Source: Anaerolineae bacterium (lineage in GTDB: Bacteria; Chloroflexota; Anaerolineae; Anaerolineales; Anaerolineaceae). From it: 64,000 bases of DNA. Below the pieces are notes generated by a model. The model saw only the letters and a list, made by a program, of their open reading frames with translations. It had not been told where the DNA came from and made no database searches. Positions 24,446 to 33,663 of this stretch are shown here, piece by piece; within the stretch, counting starts at the first letter, position 1, and each line of letters begins with the position of its first letter. Location of the stretch: the NCBI GenBank assembly GCA_013178185.1, contig JABLXC010000023.1, positions 62,001 to 126,000 of the forward strand, in the 5' to 3' direction. The translations under genes and the position numbers were made by a program.

Positions 24446-26176
24446 ATGAATTTTATCGATGCGCGTTTGATCAAACAAATTATTGTCTCAAGGGGTCTGC
24501 TTGCCGCGGCAGTTGGTTTTGGTTTTATCAACGGAATTTTGGTTGTTCTGCAGGCTTATATTCTTAGTACGGTCATTGCACAGGTTTTTCAAAATCAGAG
24601 TGGGATTGAACCATTCATTCCTCTGCTGTGGGCGTTATTTGCCATCCTGTTCTTGCGAGGGGTTTGCATCTGGCTTGCAGAGTGGTATGCAGGAAAAGCG
24701 GCGGTACGGGTGAAAGATGATTTACGGCGGTGGTTGCAAGAGCACCTCTTCTTGCTTGGGCCAGCCTATGTCCATCGTCATTTCAGCGGCGAGATTACGA
24801 CGGTTGTTACTGAAGGAGTCGAGTCGCTTGATGCTTATATCAGCCAGTACCTGCCGCAGGTTGCACTAGCGGGATTGATTCCCCTGGTCATTGTAGCGGT
24901 GGTTTTTCCGGTTGACCCTATCAGTGGAATCATTTTATTCCTGACAGCACCGCTTATCCCTGTATTCATGGTACTCATCGCAGGAAAGTCGGAGGCAGCG
25001 ACGCGGCGGAATTGGACAGCCCTCCGCCGGATGAGCGTTCAATTTCTGGATACCATTCAAGGCCTCCTCACGTTGAAGGCTCTTAATCAAACCGCAGATC
25101 GGGAAAAGAAAATTGAAAAAAGCAGCGATCAATATCGCCGCGCTACGCTAAATGTTTTGCAGATTGCTTTCCTCTCTGCGCTGGTGCTTGAACTGGTCGG
25201 GACAATCAGTACCGCCATTCTTGCCGTGGGCATTGGTTTGCGTTTACTGAAGGGCACGATTCTTTTTCAGGAATCCTTATTCATATTGTTCATCGCTCCA
25301 GAATTTTATCTTCAATTGCGCCAATTGGGGATCAAGTTCCATGCTGGTATTGCAGGGGTCACGAGTTCCGAACGCATATTCGAAATACTGGATAGTAAGA
25401 TAGATGGGCAGGATGGTCTGAGGAACAGTGGCTGGTCTTTGCCTGGGAAGTTCTCCATTTGTTTTCAGTCAGTCGGTTTTTCTTACCCTGACAAATCCCT
25501 TCCAGTTTTGTCGGATGTTTCTTTCAGGATAGAATCTGGTCAAATGACCGCGATTGTCGGCAGGAGCGGCGCTGGTAAGACGACGCTTTTCCATCTGCTT
25601 CTGAAATTTATCTCCCCTGGGAAAGGGGCTATTCTTATCAACGAATTCCCTTTCGAGTTCATCCCGCAAGATATCTGGCGCGAACAGATTTGCTGGGTTT
25701 CTCAATCCCCATCTTTATTCAATAAGACAATATTGGAAAATGTCAAAATCGCGAAGCCTTCGGCGACTATGGATGAGATTGCAAGAGCCTTGCAAATGGC
25801 GGGTCTTGAGGAGTTTATCCAGGCATTGCCATCAGGCTACGATACGCTTATTGGGGAGAATGGGATGCGGCTAAGCGGAGGACAACGACAGAGACTGGCG
25901 CTGGCGCGCGCTTTTTTGCGAGACGCCCCTATTGTCTTGTTTGATGAGCCAACGGCCATGCTGGATCCTGAACAGGAAGCGCTGATGGTGGATGCGACTC
26001 GTCATTTACGCCAAAACCGGACCGTGATTGTGATCGCTCACCGACTTGAAACGATCCGCACCGCGGACCAGATCATTTTTTTGGAAAATGGTAGTGTTAT
26101 TGAAAGCGGTAGCCATGATGTTCTGGTTTCTAAAAAAGGTGGTTATTTTCGTATGATTGAGTCTTTATGTATATAA
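24446..26176 (+). CDS. cydD: Thiol reductant ABC exporter, CydD-like subunit
   Basis: 576 aa. Seen: six membrane helices in the first 310 residues, then an ABC domain with Walker A GRSGAGKTTLF, Q-loop QSPSLFNKTI, signature LSGGQRQRLALARAF, Walker B IVLFDEPTAMLDPE and an H-loop AHRLETI. CydDC exports glutathione/cysteine or haem-related compounds needed to assemble cytochrome bd. The next gene is the partner half-transporter, and cydAB follow 2.8 kb downstream, which supports the CydDC call over other ABC exporters. Confidence 0.88.
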   Translation: MNFIDARLIKQIIVSRGLLAAAVGFGFINGILVVLQAYILSTVIAQVFQNQSGIEPFIPLLWALFAILFLRGVCIWLAEWYAGKAAVRVKDDLRRWLQEHLFLLGPAYVHRHFSGEITTVVTEGVESLDAYISQYLPQVALAGLIPLVIVAVVFPVDPISGIILFLTAPLIPVFMVLIAGKSEAATRRNWTALRRMSVQFLDTIQGLLTLKALNQTADREKKIEKSSDQYRRATLNVLQIAFLSALVLELVGTISTAILAVGIGLRLLKGTILFQESLFILFIAPEFYLQLRQLGIKFHAGIAGVTSSERIFEILDSKIDGQDGLRNSGWSLPGKFSICFQSVGFSYPDKSLPVLSDVSFRIESGQMTAIVGRSGAGKTTLFHLLLKFISPGKGAILINEFPFEFIPQDIWREQICWVSQSPSLFNKTILENVKIAKPSATMDEIARALQMAGLEEFIQALPSGYDTLIGENGMRLSGGQRQRLALARAFLRDAPIVLFDEPTAMLDPEQEALMVDATRHLRQNRTVIVIAHRLETIRTADQIIFLENGSVIESGSHDVLVSKKGGYFRMIESLCI

Positions 26177-27926
26177 GGGCATTGATTTGCTAAAGGAATT
26201 TTCAAAACTCTTAAAACCATACTGGAAACAAGCTTTGCTTTCTTTGTTCTTTAGCCTGGCTACGATTGCCAGCAGTATCGGGCTTTTGGGGACTTCGGCA
26301 TACCTTCTATCGAGAGCAGCGCAGCAACCTTCCATTGCAGCGCTCCAGGTTTCCATTGTGGGGGTGCGTTTTTTTGGTATCAGCCGGGGCGTATTTCGAT
26401 ACCTTGAACGCTTGGCTTCTCATTCAGTCAATTTTCATTTATTGAAAGAACTTAGAGTTTGGTTCTATCAAATGATTGAGCCGCGTGTCCCAGCAATTTT
26501 TGCAACACATCCGAGCGGTGACTTGTTGGCACGCTCGACGGCCGATATTGACACGCTTGAAAATTTCTATCACCGGGTTATCTCTCCGCCGCTGGTGGCA
26601 TTTCTGATAACAGCTGGGGGCGCCGTCTTGATGGGGAGTTTCTCTTTTGTCCTTGGGGTTGTGTTGGCGATTGGGATGGCGCTGACTGGGCTGATTATTC
26701 CCCTGATTGTACATTTTGTAAATCGCCGGAGTGGAGAAGAGTTTCTTAAGGCAAGGGCGGCGTTGCACGTTGCGCTCATTGAAAACCTGCAAGGGATGGC
26801 GGATCTATTAGTTTTTGGATATCAGAAAAAGACGCTGGAAGATACAGAACGCTTGATTAACCAAGCAGGGGTAGTTCAATCCCGAATGAATGCCGGAATC
26901 GCGTTGGCGCGGTCGTTAAATGTGTGGCTACCAGGCCTTACCCTGTTGGTTATTCTTTTTCAAGCCATTGACTTGATTGGCCAGGACAGGCTGGATGCAG
27001 TTTACCTGGCTGTGCTCGCTATGATCACTTTGACAAGCTTTGAAGCGATCACCCCTATGGGAGAAGCCGCAGCATCCTTTGATCTTTGTAAGAGCGCGTA
27101 TGAACGGTTGTTTAGTCTAAAAAATATCGCGATCCCTGTGAAGGCAACACGAACGGGTTTGAAACCTGAAAACGCCTCACTAGTGGTGGAGAATTTGCGA
27201 TTTCGCTATGGGACTGATTTGGATGAGTTATTGCGTGGTATTAGTTTCGATATGCCTGCGGGCAAGAAGATCGGATTGGTGGGCCCGAATGGGGCCGGGA
27301 AGACGACATTACTTCATTTGCTGTTGCGCTTCCTGGAATATGAAAGCGGCAGTATTCGCATAGGCAATTGTGAACTTCGAGAAATTGATGTTCTTGAGCT
27401 GCGAAAGAGGATGACAATCCTTTCGCAGTCCACGTATCTATTCAGCGGAACTTTGCGTGAAAACTTGTTATTAGGACAACCAGGCGCTTCGGATAAAACT
27501 TTGCTGGCGGCGATTGAGCAGGTTGAGCTGGGGTCTTGGTTTAATGGATTACCCGATGGATTGGATGCCTGGATTGGCGAGCATGGTGTAAAGCTCAGCG
27601 GTGGAGAGCGCCGACGGCTGGTAATGGCGCGATCATTATTGAGAGACACGGAGATTTACTTGCTTGATGAGCCGGGGCTGTATTTGGATCCTTTGACCGC
27701 CTTAAAAATTAACGAATTGCTGAGAAAAATCACCGCGGGCAGGAGCGTGATTTGGGTGTCTCATTGCCTGGGCGATCTAGAGCCGATGGATGAAATTCTT
27801 GTTCTAAATCAGGGGAGGATTATTGAACGGGGAAGTTATGCAGCATTGATCCATCAAAATGGGCTGTTTGCTCAGATGGAAAGGGCACAGAAGAGTTCTA
27901 TCCCGGATTACCTGGAAGACGCTTGA
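26157..27926 (+). CDS. cydC: Thiol reductant ABC exporter, CydC-like subunit
   Basis: Up to 589 aa from TTG 26157, overlapping the end of cydD by 20 bases; TTG 26187 is an equally possible start. Seen: six membrane helices, LLGTSAYLLSRAAQQPSI typical of CydC, Walker A GPNGAGKTTLL, signature LSGGERRRLVMARSLL, Walker B IYLLDEPGLYLDP and an H-loop SHCLGDLE. It forms a heterodimer with CydD. Tight overlap suggests coupled translation. Confidence 0.88.
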   Translation: MSLYVYKGIDLLKEFSKLLKPYWKQALLSLFFSLATIASSIGLLGTSAYLLSRAAQQPSIAALQVSIVGVRFFGISRGVFRYLERLASHSVNFHLLKELRVWFYQMIEPRVPAIFATHPSGDLLARSTADIDTLENFYHRVISPPLVAFLITAGGAVLMGSFSFVLGVVLAIGMALTGLIIPLIVHFVNRRSGEEFLKARAALHVALIENLQGMADLLVFGYQKKTLEDTERLINQAGVVQSRMNAGIALARSLNVWLPGLTLLVILFQAIDLIGQDRLDAVYLAVLAMITLTSFEAITPMGEAAASFDLCKSAYERLFSLKNIAIPVKATRTGLKPENASLVVENLRFRYGTDLDELLRGISFDMPAGKKIGLVGPNGAGKTTLLHLLLRFLEYESGSIRIGNCELREIDVLELRKRMTILSQSTYLFSGTLRENLLLGQPGASDKTLLAAIEQVELGSWFNGLPDGLDAWIGEHGVKLSGGERRRLVMARSLLRDTEIYLLDEPGLYLDPLTALKINELLRKITAGRSVIWVSHCLGDLEPMDEILVLNQGRIIERGSYAALIHQNGLFAQMERAQKSSIPDYLEDA

Positions 27927-27933
27927 GTACGAT

Positions 27934-28545
27934 CTAATCAATTTCAGCGAATATATCCTTCTCGGGTATGGCGCCATTTCTAAGAATTTTGATTGGCGAG
28001 GTGGTGCAGTCTACAACTGTGGATGGGATGCCGCCTGAAACTGGACCACCATCCAATATCAAGTTGGTCCGGTCACACAGCTGGTCCATTACCTCGATGA
28101 CCGATTTTCCCTCCGGCTTTCCGGAGAGATTAGCTGATGTAGTCGCAAGGGGACCGCATAACCTCAAGAGTGTGAGCGCAAATTGATGACGCGGCATTCT
28201 AACCCCGATGGTCGGCAATGGGGAAAGATTCTCTGGCAGGTTAGGGTTTTTGTTCACGACCAGTGTCAATGCCCCGGGCCAGAATTTGCCAGCCAATTTC
28301 TTAGCTGAAGGCGGGAGGTCCTTGATGATGGCAGGTAGCTGGTCGAGGCCTCCAATTAGGATAGCGATTGCTTTTTCCTGGGACCGCCCCTTGATTTCAT
28401 ACAGGCGATTAATCCCGCTTTTTGAAAAGGCAGCTGCACCCAGCCCGTAAACTGTATCGGTTGGGAATACGATGGTTCTCTCCTGATTAATCAACGAGAG
28501 CGAGCGTTCTAAGGCTCTTGGATGTTCAATGGGGAGAATTTCCAT
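27934..28545 (-). CDS. tsaC: L-threonylcarbamoyladenylate synthase
   Basis: 203 aa. Seen: the YrdC/Sua5 core with TVYGLGAAAF, the KxR-type motif IKGRSQEKAIAILI, PGALTLVVNKN, GVRMPRHQFALTLL and TSANLSGKPEG. It makes threonylcarbamoyl-AMP from threonine, bicarbonate and ATP for t6A37 in tRNAs reading ANN codons. The short form, without the Sua5 C-terminal domain, is present. It is the last gene of a leftward prfA-prmC-tsaC cluster, a common bacterial arrangement. Confidence 0.93.
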   Translation of the reverse strand: MEILPIEHPRALERSLSLINQERTIVFPTDTVYGLGAAAFSKSGINRLYEIKGRSQEKAIAILIGGLDQLPAIIKDLPPSAKKLAGKFWPGALTLVVNKNPNLPENLSPLPTIGVRMPRHQFALTLLRLCGPLATTSANLSGKPEGKSVIEVMDQLCDRTNLILDGGPVSGGIPSTVVDCTTSPIKILRNGAIPEKDIFAEID

Positions 28546-28564
28546 GTCCTTCCTTTCGAGCGCT

Positions 28565-29422
28565 TTACGTTCTCACCCTTAATATTCTTGGAAAACCTGA
28601 ATAGTCCAGAATTAAGTCGGCGTTTGATTTGGGAAAGAACTGTTTTGCCAGATCTTGTACCGGACCGCCTAGGGTCTGTTCTATTTCCATCAAGATCACT
28701 CCGCCAGGTTTTAGTATCCTGGGAGCGCTTCTTATAATTTCGCGGATAAAGAACAGGCCATCTTCTCCTCCATCCAGGGCGGATAAAGGCTCACTTCTGG
28801 CGACCTCAAGGCTGGCGAGCGCTTTTGTCGGAATATAGGGGGGATTGGTAACAAGCAAATCAAATTTTCCACTAATCCCACGCAACAGGTTGGCTTGCAA
28901 CAAGGTTATTCGATGCTGGAGATTGTGAAAAAGGACATTTTCTTGTGCAATTTTCAGCGGCGGCCAATACCGGTCAGTGGCAATCAATTGAAGGTTGGGG
29001 GAATGCTTCGCCAGGGATATTGCAATACATCCCGAACCGGTTCCAATTTCAAGCGCGAGGTGCGCTTCTGGATTTTTATTCAGCCAATTGATAGCGTTTT
29101 CGACAAGCAATTCGGTTTCTGGGCGCGGAACCAGCACATCGGGCGTCACTCGAAATTGCAGGCCATAAAACTCTTTTTCCCCTGTAAGATACGCCAGAGG
29201 AACGCCAAAAGCAAGGTCTTTCAACGCTTGTGAAAGCTTTTCATTTTCCTCGGGGGTTATGATTACATCTGAGTGAGCAATCACCCATTCCTTGGTTTTG
29301 CCCAGCACATGCGCTGCCAGCGCCTGGGCTTCCAAATAAGGTGTTGTTGTGCGACCAGCCAGGGCACTGCGAGCCCTTGCAAGCCAGCGCGCCAAATTAA
29401 TCGGCGTTGTTCTCGAACCCAT
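28565..29422 (-). CDS. prmC: Release factor N5-glutamine methyltransferase
   Basis: 285 aa from ATG 29422 (MGSRTTPINLARWL); a longer start at 29449 overlaps prfA further. Seen: an N-terminal helical release-factor-binding part, LALEIGTGSGCIAISLA (SAM motif I), and the glutamine-binding NPPYIP motif. It methylates the Gln of the GGQ motif in RF1/RF2, here encoded by the adjacent prfA. The two genes overlap by 26 bases. Confidence 0.93.
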   Translation of the reverse strand: MGSRTTPINLARWLARARSALAGRTTTPYLEAQALAAHVLGKTKEWVIAHSDVIITPEENEKLSQALKDLAFGVPLAYLTGEKEFYGLQFRVTPDVLVPRPETELLVENAINWLNKNPEAHLALEIGTGSGCIAISLAKHSPNLQLIATDRYWPPLKIAQENVLFHNLQHRITLLQANLLRGISGKFDLLVTNPPYIPTKALASLEVARSEPLSALDGGEDGLFFIREIIRSAPRILKPGGVILMEIEQTLGGPVQDLAKQFFPKSNADLILDYSGFPRILRVRT

Positions 29423-30473
29423 GAGAGGCAAGGCGTTCAGCTTCAGCACTGAGGGTTAGCTCTTCAATAAATTGATCGATTTCCCCATTCATCACGGCAG
29501 GGAGGTTATACGACGAAAGATTGATGCGGTGATCTGTGACTCTGGACTGTGGGTAGTTATACGTGCGGATTTTTTCTGCCCTTTCTCCAGTTCCTACCTG
29601 TGACCTTCGGGTTGAGTCAAGTTCCTGCTGTCGTTTCTCTTCTTCGATTTCATACAAACGTGCCCTTAGAATACTCATGGCGCGTAATTTGTTTTGAAGC
29701 TGCGAACGTTCGTCCTGGCAGGCTACGACAATTCCAGTAGGGATGTGCGTGATGCGGATGGCGGTGGAGTTCTTTTGTACGTTTTGACCGCCAGCGCCCG
29801 CCGAACGGTATACATCGATCTTTATATCACTTTCGGGAATATCAATGTCGACTTCTTCTACTTCGGCCAGCACAGCTACGGTAACGGTTGAGGTGTGAAT
29901 TCGGCCAGATGCTTCAGTTGCAGGAACCCTCTGAACACGGTGAACACCTGACTCCCATTTCAGGCGCGAATATACTCCTTTGCCCTGGATTGAAAAAATA
30001 ATTTCCTTAAAACCACCAATGCCGGTTTCATTTTGCGATAGGATTTCTACTTTCCAATTTTTCTTTTCTGCATAGAGCGAATACATGCGGAATAAGTCGG
30101 CTGCAAATAAACCAGCCTCATCGCCGCCTGTACCAGCTCGAATTTCTACGATAACACTTCGTTCATCACGGGGGTCTTTGGGGATGAGCATCGCTTTTAA
30201 TTCTTTTTCCAGGTGTTCGACCTCTGGATAGAGTTCTTCCAATTCCATACTTGCTAATTGCGATAATTCCGCATCGTTCGAATCGACCAATGTGCGCGCT
30301 TCATCGATACGCTTTAGCGTTTCGCGATACTTAGCTGCCTTTTCTATTAAAGGTTCAAGTTCTGATCGTTCTTTACTAAGTTCGGCAACGCGGTGGTAAT
30401 CGGTTGATGATTCTTCTAACTGGCGGTTAATTTCTGCAAATCGTTCTTCTATCGAAGTAAGCTTTTCTAACAT
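29397..30473 (-). CDS. prfA: Peptide chain release factor 1
   Basis: 358 aa from ATG 30473 (MLEKLTSIEERFAEI); the ORF is open further upstream, but RF1 proteins begin here. Seen: an N-terminal coiled-coil domain, the RAGTGGDEAGLFAADLFRMY domain 2 block, and GGQ at 228-230 in GAGGQNVQKNSTAIRITHIPTG. It terminates translation at UAA and UAG. Its downstream neighbour prmC modifies the GGQ glutamine. Confidence 0.96.
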   Translation of the reverse strand: MLEKLTSIEERFAEINRQLEESSTDYHRVAELSKERSELEPLIEKAAKYRETLKRIDEARTLVDSNDAELSQLASMELEELYPEVEHLEKELKAMLIPKDPRDERSVIVEIRAGTGGDEAGLFAADLFRMYSLYAEKKNWKVEILSQNETGIGGFKEIIFSIQGKGVYSRLKWESGVHRVQRVPATEASGRIHTSTVTVAVLAEVEEVDIDIPESDIKIDVYRSAGAGGQNVQKNSTAIRITHIPTGIVVACQDERSQLQNKLRAMSILRARLYEIEEEKRQQELDSTRRSQVGTGERAEKIRTYNYPQSRVTDHRINLSSYNLPAVMNGEIDQFIEELTLSAEAERLASHGFENNAD

Positions 30474-30693
30474 AGGTAGTATCTGATCAACTTTCGAAAT
30501 AATTAATCTTAATCCTCTAAGCGATACATTATACCAGCGTTCATGAAGGGTTCGTGGAAAGCGAATGTCAGGACAAAAAGGTGATGACATTTATGGTGAA
30601 ACCTATAATTTTTGAGATAAAATTCACAATAGAGCAGGCACTTGTCGGATTGAATGGGGTGGTCAAGTTGATTCTATTTTCCTTGGAGGTCAG

Positions 30694-32070
30694 ATGAATC
30701 CAACGCCTCTTGCTCAGTGGCAGTTCGCAATCACTTCAGTTTATCATTTCTTCTTCGTTCCCTTAACGCTCGGTCTTTCAGTTCTAGTTGCCATTATGGA
30801 AACGCTTTACGTTCGCACAGGCCGAGATTTGTATAAGCGCATGACGAAATTCTGGGGGAAATTATTCTTAATCAATTTTGCGATGGGTGTGGTGACGGGT
30901 ATTGTGCAGGAATTCCAATTTGGGATGAATTGGTCTGAATATTCTAGATTTGTTGGCAATATCTTCGGCGCACCGCTGGCAATCGAAGCCCTTTTAGCGT
31001 TCTTCCTCGAGTCGACTTTTTTGGGGTTATGGATTTTCGGCTGGGACAAGCTCTCTAAGAAAATGCACCTTGCTGCGATCTGGCTGGTGGCCTTTGGGTC
31101 TAATTTGTCCGCGCTGTGGATTTTGATTGCGAACTCGTTTATGCAGCAGCCCACTGGTTACGCGATCGAGAACGGTCAGGCTGTGATGACCAGTTTTTGG
31201 GCGTTGGTCGCCAACCCTCATGTTTGGGTGCAGTTTCCCCACACGGTTCTATCGGGTTTTACGACTGGGGCGTTCTTTGTGATGGGAATCAGTGTTTACC
31301 AGTTGCTGCGAAAAAAAGAACCGGAATTCTTCAATCGGTCTTTTGAACTTGCCAATGTTTTTGGTGTCATTTCGGTGTTGCTGGTGATCCTGGTGGGACA
31401 CAGCCAGGGCCAACATATGGTCCGGGTGCAGCCCATGAAAATGGCGGCGGCAGAGGCGCTTTGGCAAAGCGAGGATCCAGCTTCTTTCTCTCTGTTTACT
31501 ATCGGAGATGAAAAGAATTTAGATGATGTGTTTGCAATACGGATTCCGCGCGTTCTGAGTTTGCTGGCTTATAACCGTCTGGATGGTGAAGTGAAAGGTA
31601 TCCGGGATCTTCAGGCGGAGTATGAGACGCTGTACGGCCCTGGAAATTACGTGCCTTCTGTATTTACTGCTTATTGGTCTTTCCGCATCATGGTCGGTTC
31701 TGGATTCTTGATGCTGTTCTTATCGGCCTGGACGCTTTTTCGTATGATGCGTGGTCTACCTGTGGTGGTGGGAAAATATTTTAAGTTCTTTCCTCTGGCA
31801 ATTCTGCTACCATATGCTGCCAATACAACGGGCTGGTTATTAACCGAGATGGGAAGACAGCCTTGGGTAGTTTTCGGGCTGATGAAAACAGCAGACGCCG
31901 TATCGCCAACCGTTTCTTTTGGCCATATTCTTACTACCTTGATTGGGTTTACCCTTGTTTACGGTTTATTAATGGGAGCGGATTTGTATCTTCTGGCGAA
32001 GCACGCTAAGGCGGGTCCGGAAATACAAACTCCGACGCGCACAGTCAATGACCAGGCTTATTGGGAATAG
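30694..32070 (+). CDS. cydA: Cytochrome bd ubiquinol oxidase subunit I
   Basis: 458 aa, about nine membrane segments. Seen: His18 in SVYHFFFVPLTLG (haem ligand region), EFQFGMNWSEYSRFVGNIFGAPL, FFLESTFLGLWIFG, a conserved HTVLSGFTTGAFFV histidine and GRQPWVVFGLMKT. The quinol-binding Q loop is short, as in Gram-positive and cyanobacterial enzymes. The oxidase reduces O2 to water with quinol, with high oxygen affinity. RBS GGAGG lies before the ATG. It runs divergently from prfA across a 220-base spacer. Confidence 0.96.
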   Translation: MNPTPLAQWQFAITSVYHFFFVPLTLGLSVLVAIMETLYVRTGRDLYKRMTKFWGKLFLINFAMGVVTGIVQEFQFGMNWSEYSRFVGNIFGAPLAIEALLAFFLESTFLGLWIFGWDKLSKKMHLAAIWLVAFGSNLSALWILIANSFMQQPTGYAIENGQAVMTSFWALVANPHVWVQFPHTVLSGFTTGAFFVMGISVYQLLRKKEPEFFNRSFELANVFGVISVLLVILVGHSQGQHMVRVQPMKMAAAEALWQSEDPASFSLFTIGDEKNLDDVFAIRIPRVLSLLAYNRLDGEVKGIRDLQAEYETLYGPGNYVPSVFTAYWSFRIMVGSGFLMLFLSAWTLFRMMRGLPVVVGKYFKFFPLAILLPYAANTTGWLLTEMGRQPWVVFGLMKTADAVSPTVSFGHILTTLIGFTLVYGLLMGADLYLLAKHAKAGPEIQTPTRTVNDQAYWE

Positions 32071-32081
32071 GAGAAGAAATT

Positions 32082-33098
32082 ATGGAACTCAATACTCTAT
32101 GGTTTATTTTGATTGGCGTTCTTTATACCGGCTACTTGGTACTGGAAGGATTTGATTTTGGCGTGGGCATTCTTCTCCCTTTTCTTGGGAAAAACGATAC
32201 TCAACGAAGAATGATCATCAATACCGTTGGACCTCATTGGGATGGCAATGAAGTCTGGTTAATCACGGCGGGCGGGGCGACGTTTGCAGCTTTTCCGCAC
32301 TGGTATGCAACGATGTTCAGCGGGTTTTACCTCCCACTATTTATCATTTTGATTGCTTTGATCATCCGAGGTGTGGCGTTTGAGTTCCGCAGCAAAGACA
32401 ATCATCCTTTCTGGCGGTCTTTTTGGGATTGGGGAATATTTTTTGGAAGCCTGATCCCGGCACTTCTTTGGGGCGTTGCGTTTGCGAATCTTATCCGGGG
32501 CGTACCGATTGATGCCAATATGAATTATGTGGGAGGGTTCTGGAATCTATTAAACCCTTATGCCTTGCTTGGCGGATTGCTGTCTTTGACTGGGTTTATG
32601 CTGCATGGCGCCATCTTTTTAGCTTTGAAGACGACCGGAAGGCTGCACGATAATGCACGGAATGCAGCGATGAGAATTTGGCTGCCAGCTATTTTGATCC
32701 TCATGGTTTTTACGGTTTTTACCTATTTCGAGACGGATGTCCTGATAAAACTAGGAGTCAATCCTGGGGTGATCCCTATTGCCGCGGTACTTTGCGGACT
32801 GGTAACTGGCTGGTTCATAAGGCAAAAGCGTGATGGCTGGGCGTTCACTTTAAACGCCCTGGCAATTGTCTTTTCAAGCGCAACCCTTTTCTTGATCCTT
32901 TTCCCCCGGGTGATGATCTCCAGCCTGAATCCTGCCTGGAGTTTGACGATCCAAAACAGCGCGTCAGCTCCCTATACCCTTAAAGTAATGACTATCGTGG
33001 CGGCAATTTTTGTTCCCATCGTTTTGCTTTATCAAGGCTGGACATATTGGGTTTTTAGAAAGCGTATTTCGGAACGATTGGAAGATTTGCATTATTAG
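32082..33098 (+). CDS. cydB: Cytochrome bd ubiquinol oxidase subunit II
   Basis: 338 aa from ATG 32082, chosen because AGGAG at 32069-32073 is well placed; the ORF is open to 32061 inside cydA. Seen: eight or nine membrane helices and the conserved start WFILIGVLYTGYLVLEGFDFGVGIL, then WDGNEVWLITAGGATFAAFP. It pairs with CydA to form the oxidase. A terminator follows. CydX is not seen. Confidence 0.95.
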   Translation: MELNTLWFILIGVLYTGYLVLEGFDFGVGILLPFLGKNDTQRRMIINTVGPHWDGNEVWLITAGGATFAAFPHWYATMFSGFYLPLFIILIALIIRGVAFEFRSKDNHPFWRSFWDWGIFFGSLIPALLWGVAFANLIRGVPIDANMNYVGGFWNLLNPYALLGGLLSLTGFMLHGAIFLALKTTGRLHDNARNAAMRIWLPAILILMVFTVFTYFETDVLIKLGVNPGVIPIAAVLCGLVTGWFIRQKRDGWAFTLNALAIVFSSATLFLILFPRVMISSLNPAWSLTIQNSASAPYTLKVMTIVAAIFVPIVLLYQGWTYWVFRKRISERLEDLHY

Positions 33099-33118
33099 CT
33101 TTGCCAGGAGCTGATATA

Positions 33119-33156
33119 AACCTGCCTAAGTTTCGTTACCGGGCAGGTTTTTTTTA
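33119..33156 (+). terminator. Terminator of cydAB
   Basis: AACCTGCC paired with GGCAGGTT over a 15-base loop, followed by a long T-run. Confidence 0.88.
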
Positions 33157-33238
33157 ATTTTTAGTGTGTTGCTATTTACCAATGGGGGTTAATGCCTTAG
33201 AATCATCTTGCGAGATCCATGATTTTGGGAGGAACATT

Positions 33239-33661
33239 ATGTGCAATTGTTGTGAACGGAAAGTGGTTGTATCAGATCAATCTCCAAAGGTGATTGGGCC
33301 TTATTCCATTGGGGTGCAGGGTGGACATTTTGTATTTACATCGGGACAGCTTGGATTGGATCCTGCTACTGGGAATCTGGTGGAAGGAGGCGTAGAAGCT
33401 GAGACCCATCAAGCATTTACCAATCTCCGAACCGTCTTACAGGCGGCAGGGTCAGATCTGGATTATATTGTTAAAACTACTGTGTTTTTGCGGGATATCA
33501 ATGATTTTTCAAGAATGAACGAAGTTTATTCAAAATTTTTTACAGGTGCTCCTCCTGCGAGAACGGCCATTCAGGCGGGCAATTTACCCAAAGGAGCGGC
33601 CGTTGAGATCGAGGCTGTTGCAATTATTCCTTGTAAAGATGGCGAATGTCATTGTAAGTAG
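33239..33661 (+). CDS. RidA family protein with cysteine-rich termini
   Basis: 140 aa from ATG 33239, set by GGAGG about 10 bases upstream; the ORF is open to 33164. Seen: the RidA core with GPYSIGVQGGHFVFTSGQLG, DLDYIVKTTVFLRDINDF and the active-site Arg block PPARTAIQAGNLPKGAAVEIEAVA. RidA hydrolyses reactive enamine/imine intermediates from PLP enzymes. Unusual: the N-terminus is MCNCCERK and the C-terminus ends PCKDGECHCK, so three cysteines sit at each end, outside the normal fold. In the RidA trimer these could bind metal or form disulfides; this is inference. Confidence 0.88.
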   Translation: MCNCCERKVVVSDQSPKVIGPYSIGVQGGHFVFTSGQLGLDPATGNLVEGGVEAETHQAFTNLRTVLQAAGSDLDYIVKTTVFLRDINDFSRMNEVYSKFFTGAPPARTAIQAGNLPKGAAVEIEAVAIIPCKDGECHCK

Positions 33662-33663
33662 GT

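Noticed and set aside
30474-30590. N-terminal extension of prfA
   Set aside because: RF1 proteins start at MLEKL-like sequence; the extra 39 residues are unlike the family.
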